Shown here: in pieces, positions 7,782 through 16,799 of the stretch
Layout of the letters: each line of letters opens with the position of its first letter
Numbering within the stretch: the first letter of the stretch is position 1
NCBI RefSeq assembly: GCF_000764225.1
Contig: NZ_JQED01000037.1
Location: 177,238 to 241,237 of the forward strand
Source: Colwellia psychrerythraea
GTDB lineage: Bacteria; Pseudomonadota; Gammaproteobacteria; Enterobacterales; Alteromonadaceae
Reading direction: 5' to 3'
Length of the DNA: 64,000 bases
The notes under the pieces: model-generated
Told to the model about the DNA's origin: nothing
Seen by the model: only the letters and a program-made list of their open reading frames with translations
The model's database searches: none
Made by a program: the position numbers and the translations under genes

Positions 7782-8960
7782 TCAAATTGAGTTGTTGAGC
7801 TCTTTGTGCACGGCATCTAATCTTGCTTGAAAACGTTTTTGTTGCCATTGTGGATTCAACTTTTCGGCGAGTTTTACCGCTTTTTTATGAGCCACAATCG
7901 ATTTTTCGTACTGATTCATTGAATGATAAACTTGTCCTAAACCGCTGAACGATGCAGCGGAGTTTGGAAAATCAATGGTAAGCGTCGAGTACACTTGCAA
8001 CGCAGCCTCAGTTTTTCCTTCACTTAAAAGCAGACCTGCGAGATTAAGTAAGGTGTTTTCTGGGATGTTGTTATCGGTACCATAAATATCAGCTCGTTTC
8101 TTATAATGAGCTTCCAGCCCTTGCATGCCACCAAAAGTCATGTATTCGTTATAATTTGCAAAACGAGGTGCTTGGTAGTTTCTAAAAACATGAGTCATGC
8201 CATTAAATAAGGCGGGGAGTGATGTTGTCATATGAGTCTGATTGGTAAGATACTCGTACCGCCAGTCTAAATTTTTAGGTGGGTTTGCTGTTAATAATTT
8301 TACAAAGTTATTGAATGCATCTGTATATAGTTTGCTTTCTTCAGCTTCGCTAGACAAAGTAAAATAGAGTGATTTTGCATTAGCTTTATTTGTCTGACTA
8401 TTTGCTAAAATTTTATTATAGATAGCTAATTCATCGTATTGCAAAGGCGCACTTGCAGAAATATAGTTTTTAAAAAGTTCAGGATGACTTGCCAGTAGCT
8501 CAATGGTTAACCAGCCTGCCTTGGTATGACCAAATAGGGTATTTAAGCCAGTTGTTCTATAGTTTTCATTAATATAAGGCATCACCTCGTTTTTAATAAA
8601 CAGGGTGAACTTTTCCTTGCCACGATCAGGGTCATGATCCAATTTATCATTATTTGAAATAGCAACGATAATCATCTCTGGCACGCGTTGCTGCTTTTGT
8701 AATAACTGGGTTGAAATTATTGCGTGATTAAGATGGCGGCCACCATCAAGCAAGTAAAGTACAGGATAATGTTTAGTTGACTCAGTATAGTTATCAGGCA
8801 GGTTTACTAACAGATGTCTATTTTGTTCCTGTGCTTTAGAAACTATAGGAATACGAGAAGCATCACCTATTGATATGTTTTTTTCGGTAACGTTCGATGC
8901 AGTCGCAGGCAAGCCAATACAAGTAGCGATTAGAAAAAAGGAGGGTAAAATTTTCAACAT
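7782..8960 (-). CDS. Secreted esterase-like alpha/beta hydrolase with TPRs, Thr at nucleophile position
   Basis: I place the start at the second ATG (8960). It has GGAAG 4 nt upstream and begins a clean signal peptide (MLKILPSFF... to PATAS). The ATG at 8972 has no ribosome site. The mature protein is an esterase of the IroE/enterochelin-esterase-like type: YPVLYLLDGG near the N-terminus, the nucleophile elbow, and a downstream His in QTHMTTSLP. The elbow, usually GHSxGG, reads GHTKAGW, and the ACC codon for Thr was confirmed on the complementary strand. C-terminal residues (about 300-390) carry TPR-like helices (ALQVYSTL..., ASFSGLGQVYHSM). It is probably periplasmic. It is divergent from the regulator/kinase pair and shares an upstream element with the MBL-like genes. 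Confidence 0.8.
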   Translation of the reverse strand: MLKILPSFFLIATCIGLPATASNVTEKNISIGDASRIPIVSKAQEQNRHLLVNLPDNYTESTKHYPVLYLLDGGRHLNHAIISTQLLQKQQRVPEMIIVAISNNDKLDHDPDRGKEKFTLFIKNEVMPYINENYRTTGLNTLFGHTKAGWLTIELLASHPELFKNYISASAPLQYDELAIYNKILANSQTNKANAKSLYFTLSSEAEESKLYTDAFNNFVKLLTANPPKNLDWRYEYLTNQTHMTTSLPALFNGMTHVFRNYQAPRFANYNEYMTFGGMQGLEAHYKKRADIYGTDNNIPENTLLNLAGLLLSEGKTEAALQVYSTLTIDFPNSAASFSGLGQVYHSMNQYEKSIVAHKKAVKLAEKLNPQWQQKRFQARLDAVHKELNNSI

Positions 8961-9170
8961 ATGACTTCCCATGTTTTAATAGAATAAAATTTAAATCAGC
9001 AAGTTATATTGCATTGATGCACTTTAATTTTTCATACCTAAGAGTATGTTCAAGGCGAAACACTTGCTATTGCGTTTTGACTAGAATTACCGTGTGTCGA
9101 CCAAAGGGCTGTAAGACTTCTTTGTAGACATTTCTGCTAGCACTTTTAAGCTAATCAGTTTTTTTATTAG

Positions 9171-9267
9171 GGTTAATATAGAAGCTCGTTGAAGGTTAAA
9201 ATAGGCTTGTTATGTAAACATTCCAGCGGAAAACTTTACAAAAGTTTACTTTTGATTTTTGCTAACT
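9171..9267. promoter_or_regulatory. Shared regulatory block between esterase-like gene and response regulator
   Basis: This is the counterpart of 7605-7700. TTTAC repeats at 9235 and 9245 are 10 bp apart, as expected for OmpR-family direct-repeat sites. TAATATAG at 9174-9181 gives CTATATTA on the minus strand, with about 205 nt of leader before the esterase-like start. On the plus strand the block ends just before TATAAT at 9291-9296, which has no recognisable -35 and would suit an activated, autoregulated promoter for the regulator gene. Confidence 0.6.
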
Positions 9268-9360
9268 CCAGTATTTTGAATAAATAGCGGTATAATCGCT
9301 CTAAAAGTATTAATCGGACACTTTAATTAACAACAATATGTATAAAAATAAGGTAATAAC

Positions 9361-10056
9361 TTGAGTATTAAGCCTAAACTTCTCATCGTAGAGGATGAGC
9401 CCATGATTTTAATGGGGCTAACAGATTTATTTGTTTTCCATGGTTATCAGGTTGAAAGCGAAAGTGATGGAAAAAAAGGCTTAGCTAGAGGGTTAGATGA
9501 GCAATATGCCTGTATTATCCTAGATGTCATGCTACCTTCTCTCAATGGTTTTGAAATTTGTAATACTTTAAGGCAACATTCTCGTACTCAAGCCATTATG
9601 ATGTTAACGGCAAAAAATTCAGAAGAAGATATTATTAACGGCTTGACTCTTGGGGCTGACGACTACGTAGCCAAGCCATTTTCAACGTCTGAACTAGTAT
9701 TACGCGTCAATGCTTTAGTCAGACGCTCAGGCTGGACGGGTACAGACAATACGCTTATATTAAGTGATGAAGTGTCTCTTTGTACACGAACATTAACGGG
9801 TAGCTCTTATCAGCAAGAGACTAAATATACTCGTCGTGAAGTGGAGATTTTAGGTTATTTACATAGTCAGAATAAACCCGTATCTCGTGATGAATTACTC
9901 AAAGAAGTATGGGGATATAAAACAACAAGTGATATAGATACGCGTACGGTAGACATACATATCGCAAAAATCCGCAAGAAAATAGAGACATCCCCCAAGA
10001 CCCCTAAGCATTTAGTTACGCATCGTGGTGAAGGCTATCAGCTTTATGTCATTTAG
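9361..10056 (+). CDS. OmpR-family response regulator
   Basis: The protein has a receiver domain (residues about 5-118) with acidic pocket EDE (11-13), phosphoacceptor D55 in ILDVMLP and K105 in AKPF. A C-terminal OmpR/PhoB winged helix follows (about 135-230; TRREVEIL, RTVDIHIAKIRKKI, HRGEGYQL). The start is TTG at 9361, preceded by AAGGT; no upstream in-frame ATG exists close by. It is followed after 53 bp by its histidine kinase. The tandem TTTAC repeats upstream of this gene and of the MBL-like pair are the obvious candidate binding sites, which would make it a local regulator of the esterase-like and MBL-like genes. That link is an inference. Confidence 0.9.
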   Translation: MSIKPKLLIVEDEPMILMGLTDLFVFHGYQVESESDGKKGLARGLDEQYACIILDVMLPSLNGFEICNTLRQHSRTQAIMMLTAKNSEEDIINGLTLGADDYVAKPFSTSELVLRVNALVRRSGWTGTDNTLILSDEVSLCTRTLTGSSYQQETKYTRREVEILGYLHSQNKPVSRDELLKEVWGYKTTSDIDTRTVDIHIAKIRKKIETSPKTPKHLVTHRGEGYQLYVI

Positions 10057-10109
10057 TACGCTGCCTTTTGTGTTGGATAATATGACGATTATTACGGTGA
10101 GCTGTTAAA

Positions 10110-11927
10110 TTGATATTTTCAGATAAGCGGTTGCTAAATTATTCTCAGCGTTTGCGTCGATTACGTTATTTAGCCATAGGTTTTTTACTCTTTCTATTAA
10201 TCCCAATTGGTACGCTTTTGTATTTCGGCTTTCAGCAAATCGAAGCTAACTTACTTAACGAATATCAGCGCGAATCAAGTAATCTGGTGCTAAAAATCAA
10301 CAGAACCTTGTATAAGAAACTAACGTTTACTAATACCTTGTCGGAGAATGAATTTGACTATTATCAGCAAGTCTATAATCCGCTCACTAAACAGCAACAA
10401 CAAGTACTATCGCCACTGACAAGTTTACGTTATTTACAGCTCAACAATGAGCAACCAATAAAAGGATTAGTTGGTTATTTTCAGTATGACAGTCAAGGCC
10501 GTTTTAATAGTCCTATCTGGCCTGAGCCGATATCAGTAAAGGATTTTTCTGATAATAGTTTTTCAGGGGCTAATACAGGCGATAGCAGTGAACAAGTGTC
10601 AAATCAGCCAGTAAACTCAGAATTAGCCATACGTAAAAAAGCAGCAATTAAGGTTTACCAGATAATGTCTCAATCTAAAGCAATACAGCAAATGATTGAG
10701 CGAGGATACGATAAAAAGAATCACTATTTTAATATTATTTTTGATATCCCTGATTATTTTGTTTTTTATCGTATTGCTTCAGTAGCTGAGCAGAGTCGGT
10801 TGCAAGGGTACCTTGTAAAACGGAAACCTTACATGCGTCAAATAATCACAGATATACTGGAATGGAGAAGCTTTGAAAGCGCCGTATTAGTCAAGTTACA
10901 GGATGTTAAACATTCAGGTCAAACCGAGTTTTTTTTCTACGAAAATATATCTAACGGCCAAGTTAAAGTAAGTCAACCCTTACAGATTGACAGTCGCTTT
11001 GAACAGCAAGCTATTTACAATACTAAATTACAATGGCCATATGAAGGTTATTCAGTGTCTCTGTCGACACACTCGTTACCATTGACGTCGGCTATGATAT
11101 ATAGCGGTATTTTTATTATTATTCTAATTGCGGTCATATTGTTTGCTTGTTTTGGTTTTTATCGTTTAGGGGTTAAACAATTGGCATTAGGCGAACAAAG
11201 GCTTAACTTTGTTTCTTCAGTCAGCCATGAGCTAAAAACGCCGCTCACCTCAATTCAAATGTATTCACAAATGCTAAAAGAAGGCACGGTCATTTCTGAA
11301 ATGCACCAGAAAAAATATTTTGAGTTTATTTATGGTGAAAGTGAACGCCTTACACGATTAATCAATAACATACTGCAATTGTCCACACTCAGCCATCAAC
11401 AGCAAAATGTGCAGCCGCAATATACACCGCTGGCGGTTTTAGTGGATATTATTCGTTCTAAAACGTCTTCATTAATTGATAAGCATAATTTTCAACAAAA
11501 TATGTTTATGGAATTATCTGACTCTGAGCATATGTTGGTATTGGTAGATCAGGATGCTTTTGCTCAGGTGATCATCAATATTACCGACAATGCCGTTAAG
11601 TTTTTTGATAAAACGCAAATCAATGATCTTAGTCGACAAAAAATAAATTTTATATTTCGTCAACATCCCAAACATAAGCACCTTGTTCAGTTGGAAATAC
11701 GAGACTATGGCGAAGGAATATCTCAACAGCAAGAAAGTAAGATATTTGAACTTTTTTATCGGGGTGGTAATGAATTAACCCGAACCACTCAAGGAACAGG
11801 AATAGGGCTGGCTTTAGTTAGTGAGCTGGTATTAGCACAACAGGGAGAAGTTAAGGTTGAAAGAAGATCACCTGGTTTAGCTATGCTGATATCATTTCAC
11901 GCAAAATCAGAAAGCGTGTCTGGTTAG
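10110..11927 (+). CDS. Sensor histidine kinase
   Basis: A 605-residue inner-membrane kinase: TM1 about residues 20-42, a periplasmic sensor region of about 280 residues with no family I recognise, and TM2 about 328-352. A HisKA domain with H373 in SHELKTPLTS and an HATPase domain (N box ITDNAVKF; G boxes DYGEGIS and GTGIGLALV) follow. The start is TTG at 10110, giving MIFSDKRLLNYSQ directly before the basic segment that precedes TM1; a start at a second in-frame site further in would lose that segment. It pairs with the regulator 53 bp upstream, and both genes use TTG, which may keep expression low. The ligand is unknown. Confidence 0.9.
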   Translation: MIFSDKRLLNYSQRLRRLRYLAIGFLLFLLIPIGTLLYFGFQQIEANLLNEYQRESSNLVLKINRTLYKKLTFTNTLSENEFDYYQQVYNPLTKQQQQVLSPLTSLRYLQLNNEQPIKGLVGYFQYDSQGRFNSPIWPEPISVKDFSDNSFSGANTGDSSEQVSNQPVNSELAIRKKAAIKVYQIMSQSKAIQQMIERGYDKKNHYFNIIFDIPDYFVFYRIASVAEQSRLQGYLVKRKPYMRQIITDILEWRSFESAVLVKLQDVKHSGQTEFFFYENISNGQVKVSQPLQIDSRFEQQAIYNTKLQWPYEGYSVSLSTHSLPLTSAMIYSGIFIIILIAVILFACFGFYRLGVKQLALGEQRLNFVSSVSHELKTPLTSIQMYSQMLKEGTVISEMHQKKYFEFIYGESERLTRLINNILQLSTLSHQQQNVQPQYTPLAVLVDIIRSKTSSLIDKHNFQQNMFMELSDSEHMLVLVDQDAFAQVIINITDNAVKFFDKTQINDLSRQKINFIFRQHPKHKHLVQLEIRDYGEGISQQQESKIFELFYRGGNELTRTTQGTGIGLALVSELVLAQQGEVKVERRSPGLAMLISFHAKSESVSG

Positions 11928-12204
11928 TTAAAATAATATTGAATTTTGTTTCAAGTTAACTATTAAATAGTATCATTCAACAGGGATTTAAGCGCCTAAA
12001 ATCACTTAATAATAGCGAGTTGTGCTTTTCTAAATATTCGATTTAATAGTGCTTAGCTTACCTAGTGGTGAAATTCTTCTCATTGAGTCAGAAGTTGTTA
12101 ATGTATTATAAAATATCACCAAGCGGGTTATTTTTTATTAAGTAATTAGCACCAGAGTTAACATTAATAGCTTGATTAACTCTGGCGCTAATAGATTAGC
12201 GGCT

Positions 12205-12465
12205 CTACCAGGTCTGGTTCGACGCGCTAATACGTTCGTCCCTCATTTTTCTGGTAAATTCTTCGGCATGCTCTTTTTTATATTCACGTTCGGCAGTGGT
12301 ATCGCAAACCTTTTTACGAATATGAGAACCTGAAAGCTTGATGCTTCTGCACTCATAACCTGACTTTATTTGCGCTGCGGTCAGTTGGGATTGGTTATCT
12401 TCATTTTGAGTATTACTACAGGCAAATAGAAGAGTGGATAAAGTAATTAATATAAGTATTTTCAT
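12205..12465 (-). CDS. Small lipoprotein, unknown function
   Basis: An 86-residue protein with a lipoprotein signal (MKILILITLSTLLFAC, lipobox LFAC, Cys16). The mature part is short and charged, with a pair of cysteines in GYECRSIKLSG...KKVCDT that could form a disulfide. The Cys-x(~14)-KxxC arrangement resembles small lipoproteins I have seen in marine gammaproteobacteria, but I cannot name a family. It is transcribed alone; TAAGATCCTG lies upstream, with a weak ribosome site. No function is proposed. Confidence 0.7.
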   Translation of the reverse strand: MKILILITLSTLLFACSNTQNEDNQSQLTAAQIKSGYECRSIKLSGSHIRKKVCDTTAEREYKKEHAEEFTRKMRDERISASNQTW

Positions 12466-12967
12466 TTTAAGATCCTGTTAAGTTAAAGATATTTATATTT
12501 TTTCTATCGTCAAAACAAAACTTAACCACTATTAGTATAGTTGTCAACTGTATAATTTATGTTCTGAAAATTGAGGTGAAGGGAATTAAAATCGGTTCGA
12601 ATTGGCAAAGAGAAACGAGTACTTAATAGCATAAAGACTCGTTTCTTTACTCGAATGAAAGCCAATTTATAAACTCAAATTTTAATATTATACTTTGCAG
12701 ATACTGAGTATATTTGATGAGTGAATATTTTTTGATATTCATCATTTAAAAAGCAATGAAGTGCTGCGTTAATCAATGCATCCGTTGTTCGACCATTATT
12801 AACGACAGCCAAAATCTGTTTCCTTCTTATTATGTTTTTAACAGAAATATTTGCAACTCAATTGAGCTTTTAATATATTTTTGTCATCCAAAACGGTTGT
12901 TTTGGATGACGTCAGATAGGTGTAAATAGACGATTATTAATGCCCTCTACGTAAAATTATTTCAGTT
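12466..12967. other. Intergenic region with two hairpins
   Basis: No coding region was seen. It holds a 10-bp inverted repeat AGAAACGAGT/ACTCGTTTCT at 12611-12646 (16-nt loop, followed by TTTAC) and a perfect 12-bp palindromic hairpin at 12883-12910. The second lies 57 bp past the end of the minus-strand acyltransferase and could end its transcript, but has no T run in that direction. Confidence 0.5.
12883..12910. repeat. Perfect 12-bp hairpin
   Basis: GTCATCCAAAAC-GGTT-GTTTTGGATGAC. The stem is complete with a tetraloop. TTTTT flanks it on the left and the 8-bp palindrome TGACGTCA overlaps its right end, so its job as terminator or operator is not settled. Confidence 0.75.
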
Positions 12968-14185
12968 TTAGCCTAACTTTGTTATTGGTTGCGCTCTCAT
13001 AGGGTAAGGGATGTTCTGCCATTTCAAACCAAATAATACTCTTAGAACATTGATTCTTTTTATGAGTAATTCATAAAGTAAACAACAAACCGTAAAGGTG
13101 CCCGCCGCAATAACCAAAAACTCCAACGTGCCAGATAAACCCCAATCAATCACGTAATAACCAAGTACTATGATGACTGTTTGATGCAAAATGAAAAACG
13201 GATAAACGATGGTATTACAATATTTCAATGTATTGTTGGTGTAGTTTAGGTATTTTCGAGCAAAGCCGATGATGAGAGCTATCCATGACCATTTAACTAA
13301 TAGGCTGGTATAATCCCAAGCCACTGTTCTGTCACATGTTAGCAGCTCATCAGGTGACAAAAATATCGCTAATAAAATGCCATAACTGATTAAACCAAGT
13401 GTTAATGCAAGGTAGCGATTCTCTTCAAAAGCTTGCCAAATGTTAGGCATACGGGCAAAAGTACAACCCATAATAACGGCAAAAATAAAGATTGCGTGTC
13501 CGTACCAGTCATCATAAAAAGCATGGCTTACCTCATGATCATCAATAGTCAGAAATATCGCTAAATATATTGCTAGGGGTAACCAAATAATACGAGCGCC
13601 TTTAGAAAGCCAGTTTTCAGTCTTGGCAAGTATGTGTTTACCTTTGTCACTATTAATGAAAGAAAAAAGGGGTAATAAAACAATCGAATAATGGAATAAA
13701 TACAACACGTACCACATATGGTTATAGGTAGGGAAAGGTGCATTCATGCGTTCATCCCATGAGAAGGTAAAATACTGAGATGTCCAAAATTGCCAGAAAC
13801 TTCCTTCAAACACTCCCTTTTGCATCGCTTCATAATAAGACTGGGGAGCGACAACAACTGCGATAGCAAATAGAAGCGGCAGATAAAGCTTAACCACTCG
13901 TTGCCATGTAAATGACTTAAGTGACATTTTTGTAATCATATGGCTTATGGCTACACCCGAAACAATAAATAAGATATCAAGTCGCCATTTTGAACTCAGT
14001 ATCATTATCGATTTTAAAAAGGTGCTGTTATGGCCGCTTTCAATATGAAAGCCCCAGTCAACAAACATCATGGCGGTGTGGTAAAGAATTAAGAAGGCAA
14101 ACGCGAGTATTCTCACCCAATCTAAAAAATATTGGCGATCACACACGTTATTGGTTAGTTGCTTTTCTGTTGATTGCGATAACAT
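12968..14185 (-). CDS. Acyltransferase 3 family membrane protein
   Basis: A 405-residue polytopic protein of the acyltransferase 3 superfamily (OafA/OpgC type). The N-terminus YFLDWVRILAFAFLILYHTAMMF matches the family's first helix with the conserved His, followed by SKWRLDILFIVSGV and about ten hydrophobic segments. Members move acyl groups onto sugars or glycans at the inner membrane. Here the LDWVR start and overall layout are closer to the OpgC/MdoC-like branch than to the O-antigen acetylase at 30785. The substrate is unknown. It stands alone, 190 bp from the LytTR regulator, and reads toward the hairpins at 12883. Confidence 0.85.
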   Translation of the reverse strand: MLSQSTEKQLTNNVCDRQYFLDWVRILAFAFLILYHTAMMFVDWGFHIESGHNSTFLKSIMILSSKWRLDILFIVSGVAISHMITKMSLKSFTWQRVVKLYLPLLFAIAVVVAPQSYYEAMQKGVFEGSFWQFWTSQYFTFSWDERMNAPFPTYNHMWYVLYLFHYSIVLLPLFSFINSDKGKHILAKTENWLSKGARIIWLPLAIYLAIFLTIDDHEVSHAFYDDWYGHAIFIFAVIMGCTFARMPNIWQAFEENRYLALTLGLISYGILLAIFLSPDELLTCDRTVAWDYTSLLVKWSWIALIIGFARKYLNYTNNTLKYCNTIVYPFFILHQTVIIVLGYYVIDWGLSGTLEFLVIAAGTFTVCCLLYELLIKRINVLRVLFGLKWQNIPYPMRAQPITKLG

Positions 14186-14375
14186 AAAGTTTCTCTGGCG
14201 ATGTATTATGCAAGTCAGTTTATGAAAGTGAGGTTGTTAATTATAGGGCGTAGGGATGAGTTGGTCTTGTGTCGTGACAAGCGGGAATGGATATGAAAAA
14301 TTATTTGTCATTTTGGTGTTTTAACGTTATTTAACAAGTAATTTTGCTTAATGGGCTTAGCGCATAAATAGTTCA

Positions 14376-15179
14376 TCACGCACCAAATACCTCAAAGAAA
14401 CGTGTTTTGTACCCCCTAGAAAGTCGTAATGTTGTGCCTGATTTTAACGTTATTTGGTAATCTCCCTTACTAATATGATCCACTGTTACTACTTCATTTT
14501 TGTTCACTATATGCGTGCGGCGAATGCGAATAAACTGCTCTGGGTCTAACTGGCTTTGCACAGTCGTTATTGTTTGTCTTGCAATGAAAGCGGTTCGCTC
14601 TAGGCAGACTTTGACATAATTACCTGATGATTCAATCCATTGAATTTCGGGTGCTGAGACTACTTCAATTGCCCCTTCAGACTTGAACAGTAGCTTTTCA
14701 GGAAAGTGTTGCTCTGCTCGGTAATCTTGGATTATTTTAGGGATGTTGTATTGAGAAATCGTTCCGGTGAATTCGCGAAATCGAGCAAGCGTTTTTGCCA
14801 AGCGCGCTTTGTCATAAGGTTTGAGAAGGTAATCTACTGCATTGAGTTCGAATGCCTTAATGGCATATTCATTAAAGCCCGTAACAAAGACAACGCCAAT
14901 ATCTTTAGTGTATTCAATATTACTGGCCACAGACATTCCGTCTAACAAAGGCATTTGAATATCTAAAAAAACGAGGGCAGGGGAATATTTTTCAATGCAT
15001 TCTAGGGCTTCAATGCCATTTTGAGCTTGTGCGACGACTCGAAAATCTTTGTGGTCTTGTAAAAATAATATCAATTTATGTCTTGCTGCTGGTTCATCAT
15101 CAACTACTAATACGTCGTGTACTACGTTGATTTTATGCTCAGCATTTATTGACGGCTCAAGCTTGGTGTCATTACTCAT
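14376..15179 (-). CDS. LytTR-family response regulator
   Basis: A 267-residue regulator with receiver domain (about residues 22-140; DDEP at 27-30, D73 in FLDIQMP, and K in LLKPYD) and a C-terminal LytTR DNA-binding domain (about 163-265; EIQWIESSGNYVKV, RIRRTHIVN, LSRGYKTRF). LytTR proteins bind paired short direct repeats and often control surface or stress genes. It overlaps the upstream histidine kinase by 8 nt, so the two are translationally coupled. Its targets are not visible here. Confidence 0.92.
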   Translation of the reverse strand: MSNDTKLEPSINAEHKINVVHDVLVVDDEPAARHKLILFLQDHKDFRVVAQAQNGIEALECIEKYSPALVFLDIQMPLLDGMSVASNIEYTKDIGVVFVTGFNEYAIKAFELNAVDYLLKPYDKARLAKTLARFREFTGTISQYNIPKIIQDYRAEQHFPEKLLFKSEGAIEVVSAPEIQWIESSGNYVKVCLERTAFIARQTITTVQSQLDPEQFIRIRRTHIVNKNEVVTVDHISKGDYQITLKSGTTLRLSRGYKTRFFEVFGA

Positions 15180-16305
15180 GAGTATTCTCCAGATATTGAG
15201 CCGGTAAAATAAGGGTTAGCGTTATTTGATCATGATGGTTACTCTCTAAGCTAACCGACGCTTGTTCTTGATATAAAAGTTTTAATCTGTCTTTCGTATT
15301 TTGTAGGCCAATGCCAAAAGATTCTTGTTGCTGTGTACGTTGACGTAATGGGTTGGTTATTTTTATCTCTAAAAGGCCATTTTTTAGAGTTGATTCTAGA
15401 ATAATTTTACCAATTTCATTTGAAGGCTCGATGCCATATTTAACTGCATTTTCAAGTAACGGTTGTAGCAACATAGTGGGAATGAGTACTAATTTAGTTG
15501 CTGGCGATATTGCAATTTCTAACGCCATTCGTTCATCAAAGCGTAATTGAGAAATCTCTAGGTAAGACTGCATGGCTTGTAACTCTTCTTTAAAGGTCAC
15601 AAAAGGTTTTTGCTCGGATGCTAATGAATAGCGCAGTAAGTCCCCTAGCCGAGCAATAATTGAGTCTGCTTTGTCTGCGTCTTGATAAACGGTACTGGAA
15701 ATTAAATTTAAGGTATTAAATAAAAAGTGAGGTTGTAATTGGCTACGCAAGGTTTGCATTCTTATTGTGTGTAATTCATTTTGTAAATTGGCGGCATTTA
15801 ACTGTTCTCTTTGCGAATGGTCATAATTTATTTTGGTGTAAGTGACAAATATAAAAATAAGGTATATTGTGAGTGCTTTTGGGAATTCGTAAATGTATCG
15901 GTCGATTAAGTCCCAGCTATCAAATAGGGTACCGTCTATCATTAAATGTATGCTGTTGCGTAATATCAGCATGATAGTAATAAAGCACAAGGTGATTGGT
16001 ATATAGAGTAAAGCCAATTTAATCGTGGTTTTAATTACATGAGCTTTGCCAAAAGGCCAGAGCTCGCAGCTGTAGATTAAAAAGGGAGAAACGATAATGA
16101 AGCTGATCACTGAGCTATACGTTGCTACCCAAGGCTGCCAAGTTAAACCAATCTCTCCTCTTATAAGAGCATCAGCTATTTCAGTTTGAACAACCATTAA
16201 CCCTGAAAAAAAACCTACTACAACAAGGTAACCAATACGTTGCCAAGTGCACCAGCGGATATAAATACCTAAAACACCTGTGAAATAGCTTATTTCATTG
16301 TTCAT
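15172..16305 (-). CDS. LytS-type sensor histidine kinase
   Basis: A 377-residue kinase with four predicted membrane helices in the first 155 residues (about 25-40, 62-80, 95-117 and 143-157). A coiled linker and a His_kinase domain follow, with H193 in LQPHFLFNTLN, the signature of the LytS/YehU group. The HATPase C-terminus has LLQPLLENAVKYG and FGIGLQNTKDRL. There is no separate periplasmic domain, so sensing is probably through the membrane segment. It is the first gene of a kinase-regulator pair with an 8-nt overlap. Confidence 0.92.
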   Translation of the reverse strand: MNNEISYFTGVLGIYIRWCTWQRIGYLVVVGFFSGLMVVQTEIADALIRGEIGLTWQPWVATYSSVISFIIVSPFLIYSCELWPFGKAHVIKTTIKLALLYIPITLCFITIMLILRNSIHLMIDGTLFDSWDLIDRYIYEFPKALTIYLIFIFVTYTKINYDHSQREQLNAANLQNELHTIRMQTLRSQLQPHFLFNTLNLISSTVYQDADKADSIIARLGDLLRYSLASEQKPFVTFKEELQAMQSYLEISQLRFDERMALEIAISPATKLVLIPTMLLQPLLENAVKYGIEPSNEIGKIILESTLKNGLLEIKITNPLRQRTQQQESFGIGLQNTKDRLKLLYQEQASVSLESNHHDQITLTLILPAQYLENTHE

Positions 16306-16799
16306 GTTTTTTACTACCTACTGTGTGAGCTTGAAAAGGTTAATGCTGATTTACTGTAATATAATTTGTTTATTGGCACCAGATTGTATCATCCAATTCA
16401 ACACGGTTAATGCTCACTTCATCCCATATTAAAAGTAAAGGCTTAATCCGTTACTTAAGTCGTCATTAAAATCCCATTCAGCACGGCGCAATCCCAATTA
16501 ACCCCTAGCCGATTATCCTTGTTCAAATTTGGAAATATTGTGCTTACCAATGGAAAAAATGTCAGCGTCAATGTAGGCTACCAACATTTTGCAATGAGTA
16601 ATTTGTCGACGAGGTTATCTATTTAACAGCTTAATGGCAATGATATTGAAAAAAGGCAGAGCCTAGACACGTGCCATTCTTCTAGCTTTATCACCGCTTG
16701 CATTCAGCTATTTTAGACTGGGAGTAATCCTTTAAGCTTCAGGGTTACTGTTGTGATGAACCATGAAAGCAAATATTATGAATATAACGAGGTAATCCT
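16306..16799. other. Intergenic region, possible short coding remnant
   Basis: No complete gene was found. Between about 16465 and 16625 one plus-strand frame stays open and reads like protein (FKFGNIVLTNGKNVSVNVGY) before a TAA, but has no start codon and no relative I recognise, so it may be chance. The ribosome site GAGGTAATCCT at the right end belongs to the next gene. Confidence 0.3.

Noticed and set aside
16465..16625. Protein-like open stretch as a gene
   Set aside because: No start codon or recognisable family; kept only as a remark in the intergenic entry.
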